From: Epiperipatus broadwayi
Lineage: Eukaryota; Onychophora; Udeonychophora; Euonychophora; Peripatidae
Direction of reading: 5' to 3'
Length of the DNA stretch: 64,000 nucleotides
NCBI GenBank assembly: GCA_028023455.1
Contig: JAQFVV010000027.1
Coordinates: forward strand, 7,375,845-7,439,844
Shown here: one piece after another, positions 1 through 14,700 of the stretch
Layout of the letters: each line of letters begins with the position of its first letter
Position numbering within the stretch: position 1 is the stretch's first letter
The notes under the pieces: model-generated
Database searches by the model: none
Seen by the model: only the letters and a program-made list of their open reading frames with translations
What the model was told of the DNA's origin: nothing
Position numbers and translations under genes: made by a program

Positions 1-1353
1 TAGTATCTACATTAAAAATCCCATATAATTATTTAGTTATTATTATACAATTGTTTGAAATTATCTTACATAAACTAATCTTTCTTTATCTAATTATTTC
101 TATAACCATCTATTTCTGTATCAAAACTAATTTAATGAATATTATTTTTTGATATTAGATAAATTTTATTTTTTTAGTATGGTTCTTTTGTCATCTTAAA
201 TAGTATTATTTATTTTATTTGCTGTTTGTTTTCAGTAATATTATTGTATTACTTTTTGTTAAATATTTCATGTAAAAATGTCGATTTGCAAGGTTTTATC
301 AAGTGGAGTAAGTATTTTTACTTCATTAAATGTTAAATAAGTTTTGTCAAAAAAATTATGTTTATGTTTAGTTTAAGAACTTTTAGTTGTAATAGTTTAT
401 TTCAATTCTATTTTATTTTTAATTTATTCATGAAGAAAATTTTTTTACATATCTTTTATATTAACATTATAATTTCATCTTATTTATGATTTACAAATCC
501 ATATGTTTACAATTGTTTCCACTAATATATATTAATGTTTATTGTAATTACTATTTTGTTTAAATTAATATGTGCATTTACTTATTTAAAAATTCTCATA
601 GGTAAGCATAAAATTTATTTTACATTTATCATGTAATTATCAAGTTTTTGTGAAAATTAGTGTTATATTTATTATCAAATGATTTTAATTAAATTCAGTT
701 TGCTTTTCATTCTGTGGTATATTTGTTTATGATTACAATTTTTATTGCTATTATTTAATTTTGTTGTTTTATTAATATTATTATATTTGGTTTTGTAATT
801 ATTTTTTTCATAAATGTATTTGGTTTTAATTTTTTTCATATAATGACATTTAAAATTTTAATATTTCATGGGTATTTTAAATTTTATTTAATGTCAACAA
901 ATGTTTTAAGATTAATTGTTTCTATATTTTTTAATTAAATATTATCATATGTCCAAAATGTTCATTGTAATCGAAATAAATTAGTACTTGTTTTAAATCA
1001 AATAATGATTTATTAAATGTTACTTTAAAATTTATAATTCTGCTTAATTTGAAATTTTTCTTATGTCTACCATTAAGTTGTATAATATCACTTTCATATT
1101 ATATTTTAGTGATCAGTGTTTTTAAACAAATATTTTTTTATTTGTTTTTATATTATTTTTAAATGTATTTGGAATTGTTATATATGAGTGCATTTTTAAT
1201 GCTATTATGTTTATGTTGAAATAAAAAATCTATTGTTTTTAAATTTATATATAATATTTTGCATTTTATTAATGTTGTTGGTTATCTCATCATTATCATC
1301 ATTATTGTTAAATTATTGTTTTGTTCAATATATTTCTGTCAATTTTAATTATT

Positions 1354-1742
1354 TGGTGCAAATTTAGTATGCGATCTCTGCCATTTTTAATTTCAAAATA
1401 GCCAAAAATATCATCTTACACATCTAAGTGATAAAAAAGTATGCGAAAATGGAAAAAAATTTAAAACTTTAGTCACATGACTTGGGAAAAAATCCCCCAA
1501 AACATCACACAATAAAAAAAAAGCCAAAACATGAAAAATTTAGAAATCTGGTCACGTGACTATAATATCAATTAAAATCTACACATAGATCTGAGATTGC
1601 AAAAAATATTTTAAAAATATAAAAAGCATCTTGTATTATTGACATATAAAAAGCATAGATATTTAAAATATATAAAAAGGTAACATGCATTATTTAATCA
1701 TGCAGGTAACAATATTAAGTCTTACATTTATAACTTGTAAAC
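1354..1742. other. Foreign segment replacing part of a satellite unit
   Basis: At 1354 the sequence leaves the 1.36-kb unit near its end and rejoins at 1743, at a position about 600 bp into the unit. So ~390 bp of unrelated DNA sit where ~600 bp of unit are missing. The segment holds a perfect 10-bp palindrome GTCACGTGAC (1551-1560) with an E-box core, a second near-match TCACATGAC at 1472, and a small TTGGG...CCCAA inverted repeat. No open frame or transposon end is evident. Confidence 0.55.
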
Positions 1743-4700
1743 CTCATAGGTAAGCATAAAATTTATTTTTCATTTATCATGTATTTATCATCTTTTTATG
1801 ACAATTACTGTTATACTTATTATCAGATGATGTTAATTGAATTAATATTAATTTTCTTTCTCTGGTATATTTGTTTATGATTACAATTTTTATTGCTATT
1901 ATTTAATTTTGTTGTTTTATTAATATTATTATATTTGGTTTTGTAATTATTTCTTTCATAAATGTATTTGGTTTTAATTTTTTTCATATAATGACATTTA
2001 AAATTTTAATATTTCATGGGTATTTTAAATTTTATTTAATGTCAACAAATGCTTTAAGATTAATTGTTTCTATATTTTTTAATTAAATATTATCATATGA
2101 CCGTATATGTTTATTGTAACCAAAATAAACTAGTACTTGTTTTAAATCAAATAATTGTTTATTAAATGTTGATGTAAATTTCATAATTCTTTTTAATTTG
2201 AAATTTTTCTTATGTTTCCGATTAAGTAGTACAATATAATTTTCATATTATGTTTTAGTGATCAATGTTTTAAATCAAATTAAATATTTTTTGTTACAAT
2301 ATTATTTTTTAATGTATTTGGTACTATTCTATACATGCACATTTTTAATGCTATTATGTTTATGTTCAAATAAAAATCTATAGTTTTTAAATTTATATTT
2401 AATATTATGCATTTTATAAATGTTGCTGTTTATCACATTATCATCTTCATTTGAATTATTGTTTTTTTCAATATATGTCTGTCAATTTTAAATATTTTTA
2501 GTGAGTATTGACATTAAAATTTTAATATGATTATTTAGTTATTATTATAGAATTTTTTGAAATTATCTTACATAAACTAACCTTTCTTTATCTAATTATT
2601 TCTATAATCAACTATTTCTGTATCAAAACTAATTTAATGAATATTATTTCTTGATATTAGATAAATTTCTAATTTTTTAGTATGGTTCTTTTGTCATCTT
2701 AAATAGTATTATTTATTTTATTTGCTGTTTGTTTTCATTTATATTATTTTACTACTTTTTTGTAAAATATTTCATGTAAAAATGTAGATTTGCAATTTTT
2801 TATCAAGTGTGATAAGTATTTTTGTTCATTAAATGTTAAATAAGTTCTGTCAAAACATTTATGTTTCTGTTTAGTTTAAGAACTTTTAGTTGTAATAGTT
2901 TATTTCAATTCTATTTTATTTTTAATTTATTGATTAAGAAAATTTTTTACATATCTTTTTATTAACATTATAATTTCATCTTATTTATGATTTACAAATA
3001 TATATGTTTACAATTGTTTCCACTAATATATATTAATGTTTATTGTAATTACTATTTTTTTTAAATTAATATGTGCATTTACTTATTTAGAAATTCTCAT
3101 AGGTAAGCATAAAATTTATTTTACATTTATCATGTAATTATCAAGTTTTTGTGAAAATTAGTGTTATCTTTATTATCAAATGATTTTATATAAATTCATA
3201 TTGCTTTTCATTCTGTGGTATATTTGTTTATGACTACAATTTTTATTGCTATTATTTAATTTTGTTGTTTTATTAATATTATTATATTTGGTTTTGTAAT
3301 TATTTCTTTCATAAATGTATTTGGTTTTAATTTTTTTCATATAATGACATTTAAAATTTTAATATTTCATGGGTATTTTAAATTTTATTTAATGTCAACA
3401 AATGTTTTAAGATTAATTGTTTCTATATTTTTTAATTAAATATTATCATATGACCGTATATGTTTATTGTAACCAAAATAAACTAGTACTTGTTTTAAAT
3501 CAAATAATTGTTTATTAAATGTTGATGTAAATTTCATAATTCTGCTTAATTTGAAATTTTTCTTATGTTTACGATTAAGTAGTAAAATATAAATTTCATA
3601 ATATATTTTAGTGATCAATGTTTTAAATCAAATTAAATAATTTTTGTTACAATATTATTTTTAGATGTATTTGGTATAGTTCTATATGTGCACATTTTAA
3701 ATGCTATTATGTTTATGTTGAAATAAAAATCTATAGTTTTTAAATTTATATTTAATATTATGCATTTTATAAATGTTGTGTTTATCATCATCATCTTGTT
3801 ACATTATTGTTTTTTGGTTCAATATATGTCTGTCAATTTTAAATATTTTTAGTGAGTATTTACATTAAAAATCCAATATAATTATTTAGTTATTATTTTA
3901 CAATTGTTTGAAATTATCCTACAGAAACTGATTTTTCTTTATCTAGTTATTTCTATAATCATCTATTTCTGTATCAAAACTAATTTAATGAATATTATTT
4001 CTTAATATTAGATAAATTTTTAGATTTTTAGTATCGTTCTTTTGTCATCTTAAATTGTATTATTTATTTCATTTGTTGTTTGTTTTTATTAATATTATTT
4101 TATTACTTTTTTATTAAATATTTCATGTAAAAATGTAGATTTGCAAATTTTTATCAAGTGAGGTAAGTAATTTTTACTTCATTAAATGTTAAATAAGTTT
4201 TGTCAAAAAAATTATGTTTCTGTTTAGTTTAAGAACTTTTAGTTGTAATAGTTTATTTCAATTGTATTTTATTTTTAATTTATTGATGAAGAAAATTTTT
4301 TACATATCTTTTATATTAACATTATAATTTCATCTTATTTATGATTTACAAATCTATATGTTTACAATTGTTCTCACTAATATATATTAATGTTTATTGT
4401 AATTACTATTTTGTTTAAATTAATATGTGCATTTACTTATTTAGAAATTCTCATAGGTAAGCATAAAATTTATTTTACATTTATCATGTAATTATCAAGT
4501 TTTTGTGAAAATTAGTGTTATATTTATTATCAAATGATTTTATATAAATTCATATTGCTTTTCATTCTGTGGTATATTTGTTTATGATTACAATTTTTTA
4601 TTGCTATTATTTAATTTTGTTGTTTTATTAATATTATTATATTTGGTTTTGTAATTATTTCTTTCATAAATGTATTTGGTTTTAATTTTTTTCATATAAT

Positions 4701-7700
4701 GACATTTAAAATTTTAATATTTCATGGGTATTTTAAATTTTATTTAATGTCAACAAATGTTTTAAGATTAATTGTTTCTATATTTTTTAATTAAATATTA
4801 TCATATGAATGTAAATGTTTATTGTAATGGAAATAAATTAGTACTTGTTTTAAATCAAATAATTGTTTATTAAATGTTGATGTAAATTTCATAATTCTGC
4901 TTAATTTGAAATTTTTCTTATGTTTCCGATTAAGTAGTACAATATAATTTTCATATTATGTTTTAGTGATCAATGTTTTAAATCAAATTAAATAATTTTT
5001 GTTACAATATTATTTTTAAATGTATTTGGTACTGTTCTATACATGCACATTTTTAATGCTATTATGTTTATGTTGAAATAAAAATCTATAGTTTTTAAAT
5101 TTATATTTAATATTATGCATTTTATAAATGTTGCTGTTTATCACATTATCAATATCATTTTTGTTACATTATTGTTTTTTTCAATATATGTCTGTCAATT
5201 TTAAATATTTTTAGTGAGTATTTACATTCAAAATGCAATATAATTATTTAGTTATTATTTTACAATTGTTTGAAATTATCTTACATAAACTAATCTTTCT
5301 TTATCTAATTATTTCTATAATCAACTATTTCTGTATCAAAACTAATTTAATGAATATTATTTCTTGATATTAGATAAATTTTTATGTTTTTAGTATGGTT
5401 CTTTTGTCATCTTAAATAGTATTATTTATTTGATTTGCTGTTTGTTTTCATTTATATTATTTTACTACTTTTTTGGAAAATATTTCATGAAGAAATTTAG
5501 ATTTGCAATTTTTTATCAAGTGGGATAAGTATTTTTACTTCATTAAATGTTAAATAAGTTTTGTCAAAAAAATTATGTTTCTGTTTAGTTTAAGAACTTT
5601 TAGTTGTAATAGTTTATTTCAATTCTATTTTATTTTTAATTTATTGGTGAAAAAAATTTTTTTACATATCTTTTATATTAACATTATAATTTCATCTTAT
5701 TTATGATTTACAAATATATATCTTTACAATTGTTTCCAATAATATATGTTAATGTTTATTGTAATTACTATTTTGTTTAAATTAATATGTGCATTTACTT
5801 ATTTAGAAAGTCTCATAGGTAAGCATAAAATTTATTTTACATTTATCATGTAATTATCATGTTTTTGTGAAAATTAGTGTTATATTTATTATCAAATGAT
5901 TTTATATAAATTCATATTGCTTTTCATTCTGTGGTATATTTGTTTATGACTACAATTTTTATTGCTATTATTTAAATTTGTTGTTTTATTAATATTATTA
6001 TATTTGGTTTTGTAATTATTTCTTTCATAAATGTATTTGGTTTTAATTTTTTTCATATAATGACATTTAAAATTTTAATATTTCATGGGTATTTTAAATT
6101 TTATTTAATGTCAACAAATGCTTTAAGATTAATTGTTTCTATATTTTTTAATTAAATATTATCATATGACCATATATGTTTATTGTAACCAAAATAAACT
6201 AGTACTTGTTTTAAATCAAATAATTGTTTATTAAATGTTGATGTAAATTTCATAATTCTGCTTAATTTGAAATTTTTCTTATGTTTCCGATTAAGTAGTA
6301 CAATATAATTTTCATATTATGTTTTAGTGATCAATGTTTTAAATCAAATTAAATATTTTTTGTTACAATATTATTTTTAAATGTATTTGGAATAGTTATA
6401 TATGTGCACATTTTTAATGCTATTATGTTTATGTTGAAATAAAAATCTATAGTTTTTAAATTTATATTTAATATTATGCATTTTATAAATGTTGCTGTTT
6501 ATCACATTATCATCATCATTTTTGTTACATTATTGTTTTGTTCAATATATGTCTGTCAATTTTAAATATTTTTAGTGAGTATTTACATTAAAAATTCAAT
6601 ATAATTATTTAGTTATTATTTTACAATTGTTTGAAATTATCTTACATAAACTAATCTTTCTTTATCTAATTATTTCTATAATCAACTATTTCTGTATCAA
6701 AACTAATTTAATGAATATTATTTCTTGATATTAGATAAATTTTTATTTTTTAGTATGTTTCTTTTGTCATCTTAAATTGTATTATTTATTTTATTTGCTG
6801 TTTGTTTTCATTAATATTATTTTATTACTTTTTTATTAAATATTTCATGTAGAAATGTAGATTTGCAATTTTTTATCAAGTGGGGTAAGTATTTTTACTT
6901 CATTAAATGTTAAATAAGTTTTGTCAAAAAAATTATGTTTCTGTTTAGTTTAAGAACTTTTAGTTGTAATAGTTTATTTCAATTCTATTTTATTTTTAAT
7001 TTATTGATGAAGAAAATTTTTTTACATATCTTTAATATTAACATTATAATTTCATCTTATTTATGATTTACAAATCTATTTGTTTACAATTGTTTCCACT
7101 AATATATATTAATGTTTATTGTAATTACTATTTTGTTTAAATTAATATGTGCATTTACTTATTTAGAAATTCTCATAGGTAAGCATAAAATTTATTTTAC
7201 ATTTATCATGTAATTATCAAGTTTTTGTGAAAATTAGTGTTATATTTATTATCAAATGATTTTAATTAAATTCATATTGCTTTTCATTCTGTGGTATATT
7301 TGTTTATGATTACAATTTTTTATTGCTATTATTTAATTTTGTTGTTTTATTAATATTATTATATTTGGTTTTGTAATTATTTTTTTCATAAATGTATTTG
7401 GTTTTAATTTTTTTCATATAATGACATTTAAAATTTTAATATTTCATGGGTATTTTAAATTTTATTTAATGTCAACAAATGCTTTAAGATTAATTGTTTC
7501 TATATTTTTTAATTAAATATTATCATATGACTGTATATGTTTATTGTAACCAGAATAATCTAGTACTTCTTTTAAATCAAATAATTGTTTATTAAATGTT
7601 GATGTAAATTTCATAATTCTGCTTAATTTGAAATTTTTCTTATGTTTACAATTAAGTAGTAATATGTAACTTTCATATTATATTTTAGTTATGCAGATTT

Positions 7701-8721
7701 CTAATCACATTAAAAAATATTTGTTACTATATTATTTTTAAATGTATTTGGAATATTTATATATGTGCACATTTTTAATGCTATTATATTTATTTTCAAA
7801 TAAAAATCTATAGTTTTTAAATTTATATTTAATATTATGCATTTTATAAATGTTGTTGTTTATCACATCATCATTTTCATTCTTCTTACATTATTGTTTT
7901 TTTCAATATATGTCTGTCAATTTTAATTATTTTTAATGAGTATTTACAGCAAAAATAAAATATAATTGTTTAGTTATTATTTTACAATTGTTTGAAATTA
8001 TCTTACATAAACTAATTTTTGTTTATCTAATTATTTCTATAATCGACTATTTCTGTATCAAAACTAATTTAATGAATATTATTTCTTGATATTAGATAAA
8101 TTTTTATGTTTTTAGTATGGTTCTTTTGTCATCTTAAATTATATTATTTATTTTATTTGCTATTGTTTTCATTAATATTATTTTATTAATTTTTTGTTAC
8201 ATATTTCATGAAAAAATGTACATTTTGCAATTTTTTATGAAGTGTGGAAAGTATTTTTAGTTCATTAAATGTTAAATAAGTTTTGTCAAAAAATTTGTGT
8301 TTCTGTTTAGTTTAAGAACTTTCAGTTGTAATAGTTTATTTCGATTGTATTTTATTGGTGATTAACTGATTAAGAAAATCCTTTACATATTTTTTTATTA
8401 ACATTATACTTCCATCTTATTTATGGTTTACAAATCTATTTATTTATGATTGTTTCCATTAATATTTATCAATGTTTATTGTGATTATTATTTTGTTTAA
8501 ATTAATATGTGCATTTATTTATTTACAAATTCTCATAGGTAAGCATAAAATTTATTTTACATTTATCATGTAATTATTATGTTTGTGTGAAAATTATTGT
8601 TATATTTACTATCATATGATTTTACTTAAATTTATATGGCTTTTTTTCCGTGGTATATTTGTTTATGATTACAATTTTTTATTGCTATTATTTAATTTTG
8701 TTGATTTATTAATATTATTAT

Positions 8722-8730
8722 ATTTGGTTT
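8722..8730. repeat. Left target-site duplication of RTE copy 1 (ATTTGGTTT)
   Basis: ATTTGGTTT stands here immediately before the RTE sequence and again at 10652-10660 immediately after its (TGA)n tail. The uninterrupted satellite unit has this motif once at this place (ATTATATTTGGTTTTGTAATT), so it was duplicated on insertion. Confidence 0.8.
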
Positions 8731-10651
8731 GGGTTTTAAAAACTACAACAAAGATAGCTGGTAGAAAAAAGCATCAATTGACCAATAAATTTTTTACTCA
8801 GACTAAAGAATTTATCAAAAAAGAAGGAATATAAAGATATACAAAAATGATCCATTAACAAGGATTGAATATTCTGAATTTTGTAAAATGATGCCGAAAA
8901 GAATTGAAACTGATATAAGAAAGTATAACTGTGATATAGCAATAAAAGCTGTAGAAGAAAATAAAAGTCACAAGAATATTAAACAACATTTTGGTATTGG
9001 TAGAAAATTTATATCTGCAATAAGAAAAAAAAGTGGAATTATTACTAAACAGAAAGATGACATTATGAAATTGATAAATTTTTATAAAAAATTATATAGT
9101 AATAAAAAACAAGTACCTCCTATATCTATTACATCGTCTGAATTGCCCAGAATTTTAAATGAACATGCAATTAAATGTATGAAGAAAAGAAATTCTCCAG
9201 GTAATGATGAATTATCATTGATGTATTAAAAAAGCAGGTGAAAAAATAAAAAAATTTTAACAAAGTTATATACCAAATGTCTTTATGATAAAGATGTATT
9301 GGATGATTGGAAGATTGCAGTATTAATATTAATATTTGAAAAAGGTGATAAAAAAGATATTAGAAATTACAGACATATGAGCCTTTTACCAGTTTTATAT
9401 AAAATGTCTATCAAGATAGTTACAACTTGTTTACAGAGAACTTTGGATTTCCACCAACCAAAAAAAATTAAGCTGGATTTAAAAGTGGTTTTAGTACAGT
9501 AGATCATATCCACATATTGAGAGATGTAGAAAAGACAAATGAATACAAGTTGTCATTATGTTATATATTTGTAGATTATGAAAAACCATTTGATTCTATA
9601 AACATTTTGCTAGTGATTAATGCATTGAATCATCAAGGTGTGGATCCAAAATATTGTCATATTTTACAGAATATTTATAAAAATGCAACAGCAACAATTA
9701 GATTACATAATGATACTGGAAAACTCAACATTGACAAAGGTGTAAGACAAGGTAACTCCATATCACCAAAACTTTTTACAGCAGTGCTGCAATAAGTATT
9801 TTGTGGATTACAATGGGAAACTAAAGGAGGTAAATTAAATGGAGATTATTTAAGTTATTTGGATTTGACAGATGATGTAGTTGTTTTTGCTAATAATGCT
9901 TCTGAGCTGCAGGAAATATTTCAGGGGTTATCAGTTGAAAATACAAAAGTGGGAATAAAGATAAGTATTAAAAAGACTAAAATAATCTTTAATTGATTTG
10001 CTCAACGTATTAAAATAAAAATTGATTATGATGAATTAGAAAAAGCTAACAGTTACAAATTTCTTGGTCAGATTATTAATACATATAAAAACATAATGGA
10101 GAAAATTAATCATAGAATTAAACTTGGTTCAAGTGCTTTTGGTAGAAATAGCTTGATACTAAAAGAAAATATGCCTATCAATTTAAAAAGAAAGGTTTCT
10201 AACAAATGTGTTTTACCAGTTCTTACTTATAGATCTGAGACTTGAACACTTACTAGAAGAGCAATACAGAGACTTCAGACCACTCAATGAAATATGGATA
10301 GATGTTTGTTGGGAATAACAAGAAGTGATCGAAAACACAATGTATGGGTAAGAAAACAAACAAGGGCTACTGACTTCATTGAAAAAATTAAAAGATTGAA
10401 TTGGAGTTGGCTGGACAAATTGCTAGGAGAAATGATAACAGATGGAGAATTGAAATTTTAAACTGAATTCCAAGGAAGTGTAAAAGACCCAAAAAGGGAC
10501 CACATGTCAAATGGTTGGATGAAATAAGAAAGTGTGCAGGGGTGATGTGGAGAAGAGAAACTAAAGATCAGAAAAGATGGATTATACTTGGAAAGACATT
10601 CATTCTGCAGTGGATTGATAATGGTTGAAAATGATGATGATGATGATGATG
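8731..10651 (+). mobile_element. 5'-truncated RTE-clade non-LTR retrotransposon (copy 1)
   Basis: An element of 1921 bp is inserted cleanly in a satellite unit and bounded by the 9-bp duplication ATTTGGTTT. It begins inside the linker between the endonuclease and reverse transcriptase domains, so the AP endonuclease is missing, as expected of 5' truncation during target-primed reverse transcription. The 3' end is a short (TGA/ATG)n microsatellite (10631-10651) directly after the stop of the ORF remnant. This short 3' repeat with almost no 3' UTR is characteristic of the RTE clade. Several frameshifts and stops show it is dead. Confidence 0.85.
8888..10628 (+). pseudogene. Reverse transcriptase ORF remnant of RTE copy 1
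   Basis: Read through frameshifts, the + strand gives the RTE reverse transcriptase in order: SPGNDE near 9195; YRHMSLLPVLYKM near 9368; motif A VDYEKPFDSI from 9571 with the catalytic Asp kept; motif B KGVRQGNSISPKLFTA from about 9736; and motif C near 9862-9876, where the usual F-A-D-D reads L-T-D-D. After these come YKFLGQII and VLPVLTYRSET, then the C-terminal zone ending in a WIDNG-like tail just before the microsatellite. At least four breaks are visible: stops near 9227, 9500, 9794 and 9994, and a frame change near 10440. The family normally carries an N-terminal apurinic endonuclease, absent here. Non-functional. Confidence 0.85.
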
Positions 10652-11758
10652 ATTTGGTTTTATAATTATTTCTTTCATAAATGTATTTAGTTTTAATTTT
10701 TTTCATATAATGACATTTAAAATTTTAATATTTCGTGGGTATTTTAAATTTTATTTAATGTCAGCAAATTTTTTAAGATTAATTGTTTCTATATTTTTTA
10801 ATTAAATATTATCATATGACCGTATATCTTTATTGTAACCAAAATAAATTATTACTTGTTTTAAATCAAATAATGGTTTATTAAATGTTGCTGTAAAATT
10901 CATAATTCTGCTTAAATTGAAATTTTTCTTATTTTTATCATCAAGTAGTACAATATCAATTTCATATTATATTTTAGTTATCAAGGTGTTTAATCACATT
11001 AAATAATATTTGTTACTATATTATTTTTAAATGTATTTGTAATAGTTATATGTGTGCACATTTTTAATGCTATTATGTTTATGTTGAAATAAAAATTTAT
11101 AGTTTTTAAATTTATATCCAATATTGTGTATTTTATAAATTTTCTTGCTTATCTCATCATCACCTTCATTATTGTTACATTATTGTTTTTTTTTCAATAT
11201 ACGTCTGTCAATTTTAATTATTTTTAGTGACTATTTACAGCAAAAATACAATATAATTGTTTAATTATTATTTTACAATTGTTGGAAATTATCTTACATA
11301 AACTAATCTTTGTTTATATAATTATTTCTATAACCATCTTTTTCTGTGTCAAAACTACTTTAATAAATATTATTTTTTGATTTTAGATAAATTTGTATTT
11401 TTTTTATTATGATTCTTTTGTTATCTTAAATTGTATTATTTATTTTATTTGCTGTTTGCTTTCATTAATATTATTTTATTATTTTTTTGTTAAATATGTC
11501 ATGGAAAAATGTAGATTTTCAATTTTTTATCAAGTGTGGTAAGTATTTTTAGTTCATTAAATGTTAAATAAGTTTTGTCAAAAAAAATTTGTTTCTACTT
11601 AGTTTAAGAACTTTTAGTTGTAATTGTTTATTTCAATTCTATTTTATTTTTGATTTACTGATTAAGAAAATTTTTTACTTATGTTTGTTATTAACATTAT
11701 ACTTTTATAATTTTTATGATTTACAATTCTATATATTTATGTTTGTTTCCATTAATAT
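10652..11758. repeat. 1.36-kb tandem array, block 2
   Basis: After the RTE tail the satellite unit resumes exactly where it broke off (ATTTGGTTTTATAATTATTTC...). The next unit anchor is at about 11256, and that unit is cut at 11758 by a 4.39-kb TG...CA insertion. More diverged from the consensus than the central units. Confidence 0.8.
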
Positions 11759-14700
11759 TGTACCCTCAATTTCAGGAAATATGTAATAATAATAAATGGG
11801 TCTAGCTCAGATAAATAATTATACTAATCTAAAATGTATTTAATCAATAATAAATATAGTCTTCAATACTGTATGTTATTAAACTAGCTCTAATTAATAA
11901 ATAATAATACAGTTCACTTTCATAAATTAAATAAATAAATATCTAATAAAAATCATGAGACTATGAAGTAACTTTACAAGTGGCATGATGTATACATTGA
12001 CCTAATATTCCATATTACCTCAATGGCATAAGAATACTATCCTGCCTTTTATTATCTTAAACACTAAATTTATAGCATTTTTTCATCTTCAATAATTACT
12101 TAATTAATTAATATTAGCCCAATAAACAATCTCCATCTTTTTATTTAATTAATCTAGCTCAAATAATCTCGGGGTTTTTTTTTAAATAATTCTAGGCAAT
12201 TATAATTTTGTAATTAAGCATGATAAGGGATTTAATATCATTCTCAACTACATCTAACTAATACTAATAATAAATAAATAATAATAATCTTCAATGTATA
12301 ACTTAATCCTATCTGTTTTTTCATTCTAACACTAATCATGAATAATAGCAATAAGTAGTATAATATCATTGTTCTTACTCTTTACATAGCATCTTATAAA
12401 CATGTGGTATAATCTTATAATCTGAAAATATGTGGCAACCAATAATAATATAATTCTGTGTAAATATCTTGTAATTATTCTATGACCATAATAACAATAT
12501 GACAAATGAAATTTCTTGAAGAAATCATATGAAGAAAATATTATCATTCTTAAATAATAATCTTATTTAAGTTGTGCAAATATCTTATTTAAAATTCAAA
12601 TTATCTGTGATTATGTATCTGTGATGTGGAAAAATTGAGTCAACACTAAGATTTATAAAACAAGTTTATTTAATTTTATTTATGACTTTAACAATAAACT
12701 TATGTACATTATTTACATTATTAATGAACTTTTCATTACCACACTTTCTATATTTTAAAAAAAAAAATTGTAAAGAAAAATAAGATATGGAACTTTTTTT
12801 AAAATAAAAATATCTCCTACTTAAATGCTATTATAATGTATCTCTGTTACATGTACATTACTTTGTTAATCTCAAGATACAAAATAAAAATTAATCAGTT
12901 TAATGTTCATCTATTAATTTGTATTTAGTTTTTTTGGAACAGTTTAACATATCATGTAGCTTTTCCCAACTTAATAATGACATGAATAAATTGAATTAAC
13001 AACATAGCGGTCTAATTATATTACTGATTGAATATTAGATTAATATCAGATAAAATATATATGTTGGTGTATATCATTGCTACAGAATAACATTTATGAA
13101 ACCTATAATTATCTGTATCATTTTAACATGATTCGGTTTTGTCATATTACTCATCAAATAATATGCATTATATGTAAGTTTTAAAATACTTAACAGTTAT
13201 TCAATATTTTCACAAACCAACTTTTATTATTACTTACATATCTTTATAAAAAAAGTAATCAATTTCAAATATGAAAAATTTTATGATTTTTTTCCTGATA
13301 AACATTTGCATTCATCTCTATCCTTACTCCAAGCAAGATAACCTATCTTATCATTTTTAATAACAATTCCATACCTCCACAATTATTCATTATTTCCTGT
13401 TTTAAATACAATCCTATATGATGTAAAACTAGAAATTTTGATAGCTAACAGATGTCTTGGTATATGGAATAACTAAAATTTTAATTCAATAATACCCCTA
13501 CTAAAGAGTCATCATGGTAACATATAAGAAAATGAGGTCTGACTTTTGTCTAATAATCTCCACCACAAAATATAATGTCCAAACTATTTATTCAGCTCAA
13601 TGGAACATTTAAATTTATCACAAAGAAACACTACCATGGAAAATATACAAGCTATAGTGCTAAGTTATCTATACTTGCATAATCATCATCATGATTACCT
13701 TTATTCTCATATAAATAAATCCTACATGCATTACCTCGGTTTCATTTACTTACTCCCAAGCCATTACCTTTATATCTTCTTTTGAGACTTATCACTCTAC
13801 ATTGCTAAAATCTTACTACTTTTCCACAACAATAAATAAGTTTACATAGAAATAACAACCTAACTACTCAATAAAAAAATTACTTCTTTTCTTTTAGAAC
13901 TCTTGAATTAAAATATAAATAATTACTATCGTTCTAATGCTTCAATACTTAAATCATTTTAAAATAAGTATTAAGTTCAGTTATGATAGAATCTTACAAT
14001 TATATTCCCATTATGTTAAAATATATTTATCATATAAAATTAAAGTATGCATATTTTTTTAAATAAATAAACTCCTATAAGCTATGTGTATGTATCGTAT
14101 TTTATATACATTCTCACACATCCACACAAAAAAATGACAATATTTTGACCATCTGAAAAAAACATTATAAAATCATTTAATATTTTTACAATTATTACGA
14201 TATGTGTTATCTCCACTAGTTAATCACTTAATTGACATTTCTGGTTCATGAACTAAATAATAAAACTTGCATAGTATATCACTCATTCAATACTATTACA
14301 CTTAAAATATTGTGTTTTCTTTTAAAATTATTAATTATATTTTAATAAAAATCTAAGCATTATGTTAATAAATATATTAATATTTTATGTTCCTTTCTTA
14401 TCTCTAACCTATGAATAAGCATTAACACTAAATTTAGTAAAAGAAATAATTAAAAAAAATCATATTTACGAAACTCCATCGATAAAAGTTCATTGAAAGA
14501 AAATGTTATTTTTTCCTATCTCTCGCGTATTTCACCACATGTTGATAAAACTTCTACTGATTCCAAAACCATGCATGCTCTGTTGGTTCCACTTTTAAAA
14601 CAAAATTAACAACATTTTTTCAAAAATAAAAATAAAGTAAGTTGACTTTTTAAAATATCCAGATTGATTTTTAAATAACCATCAATTTGCTTTACAAAGT

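Larger units (their letters stand above)
1..8730. repeat. Tandem array of ~1.36-kb AT-rich satellite-like unit, block 1
   Basis: The same ordered set of AT-rich blocks recurs head to tail. Using the block ATTATTTAGTTATTAT as anchor, copies start near 21, 2530, 3881, 5243, 6604 and 7965, giving a period of about 1351-1362 bp. Another landmark, CTCATAGGTAAGCATAAAA, recurs once per unit. Central units (2530-7965) look most alike, and units further right are more diverged. The array continues beyond the left window edge. No unit has a long open frame, and the short frames inside are not conserved between units. A foreign segment at 1354-1742 replaces the first ~600 bp of what would be the second unit. 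The last unit of this block is cut by an RTE retrotransposon at 8731. I see no ribozyme, tRNA or rRNA signature in the unit. Confidence 0.85.
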
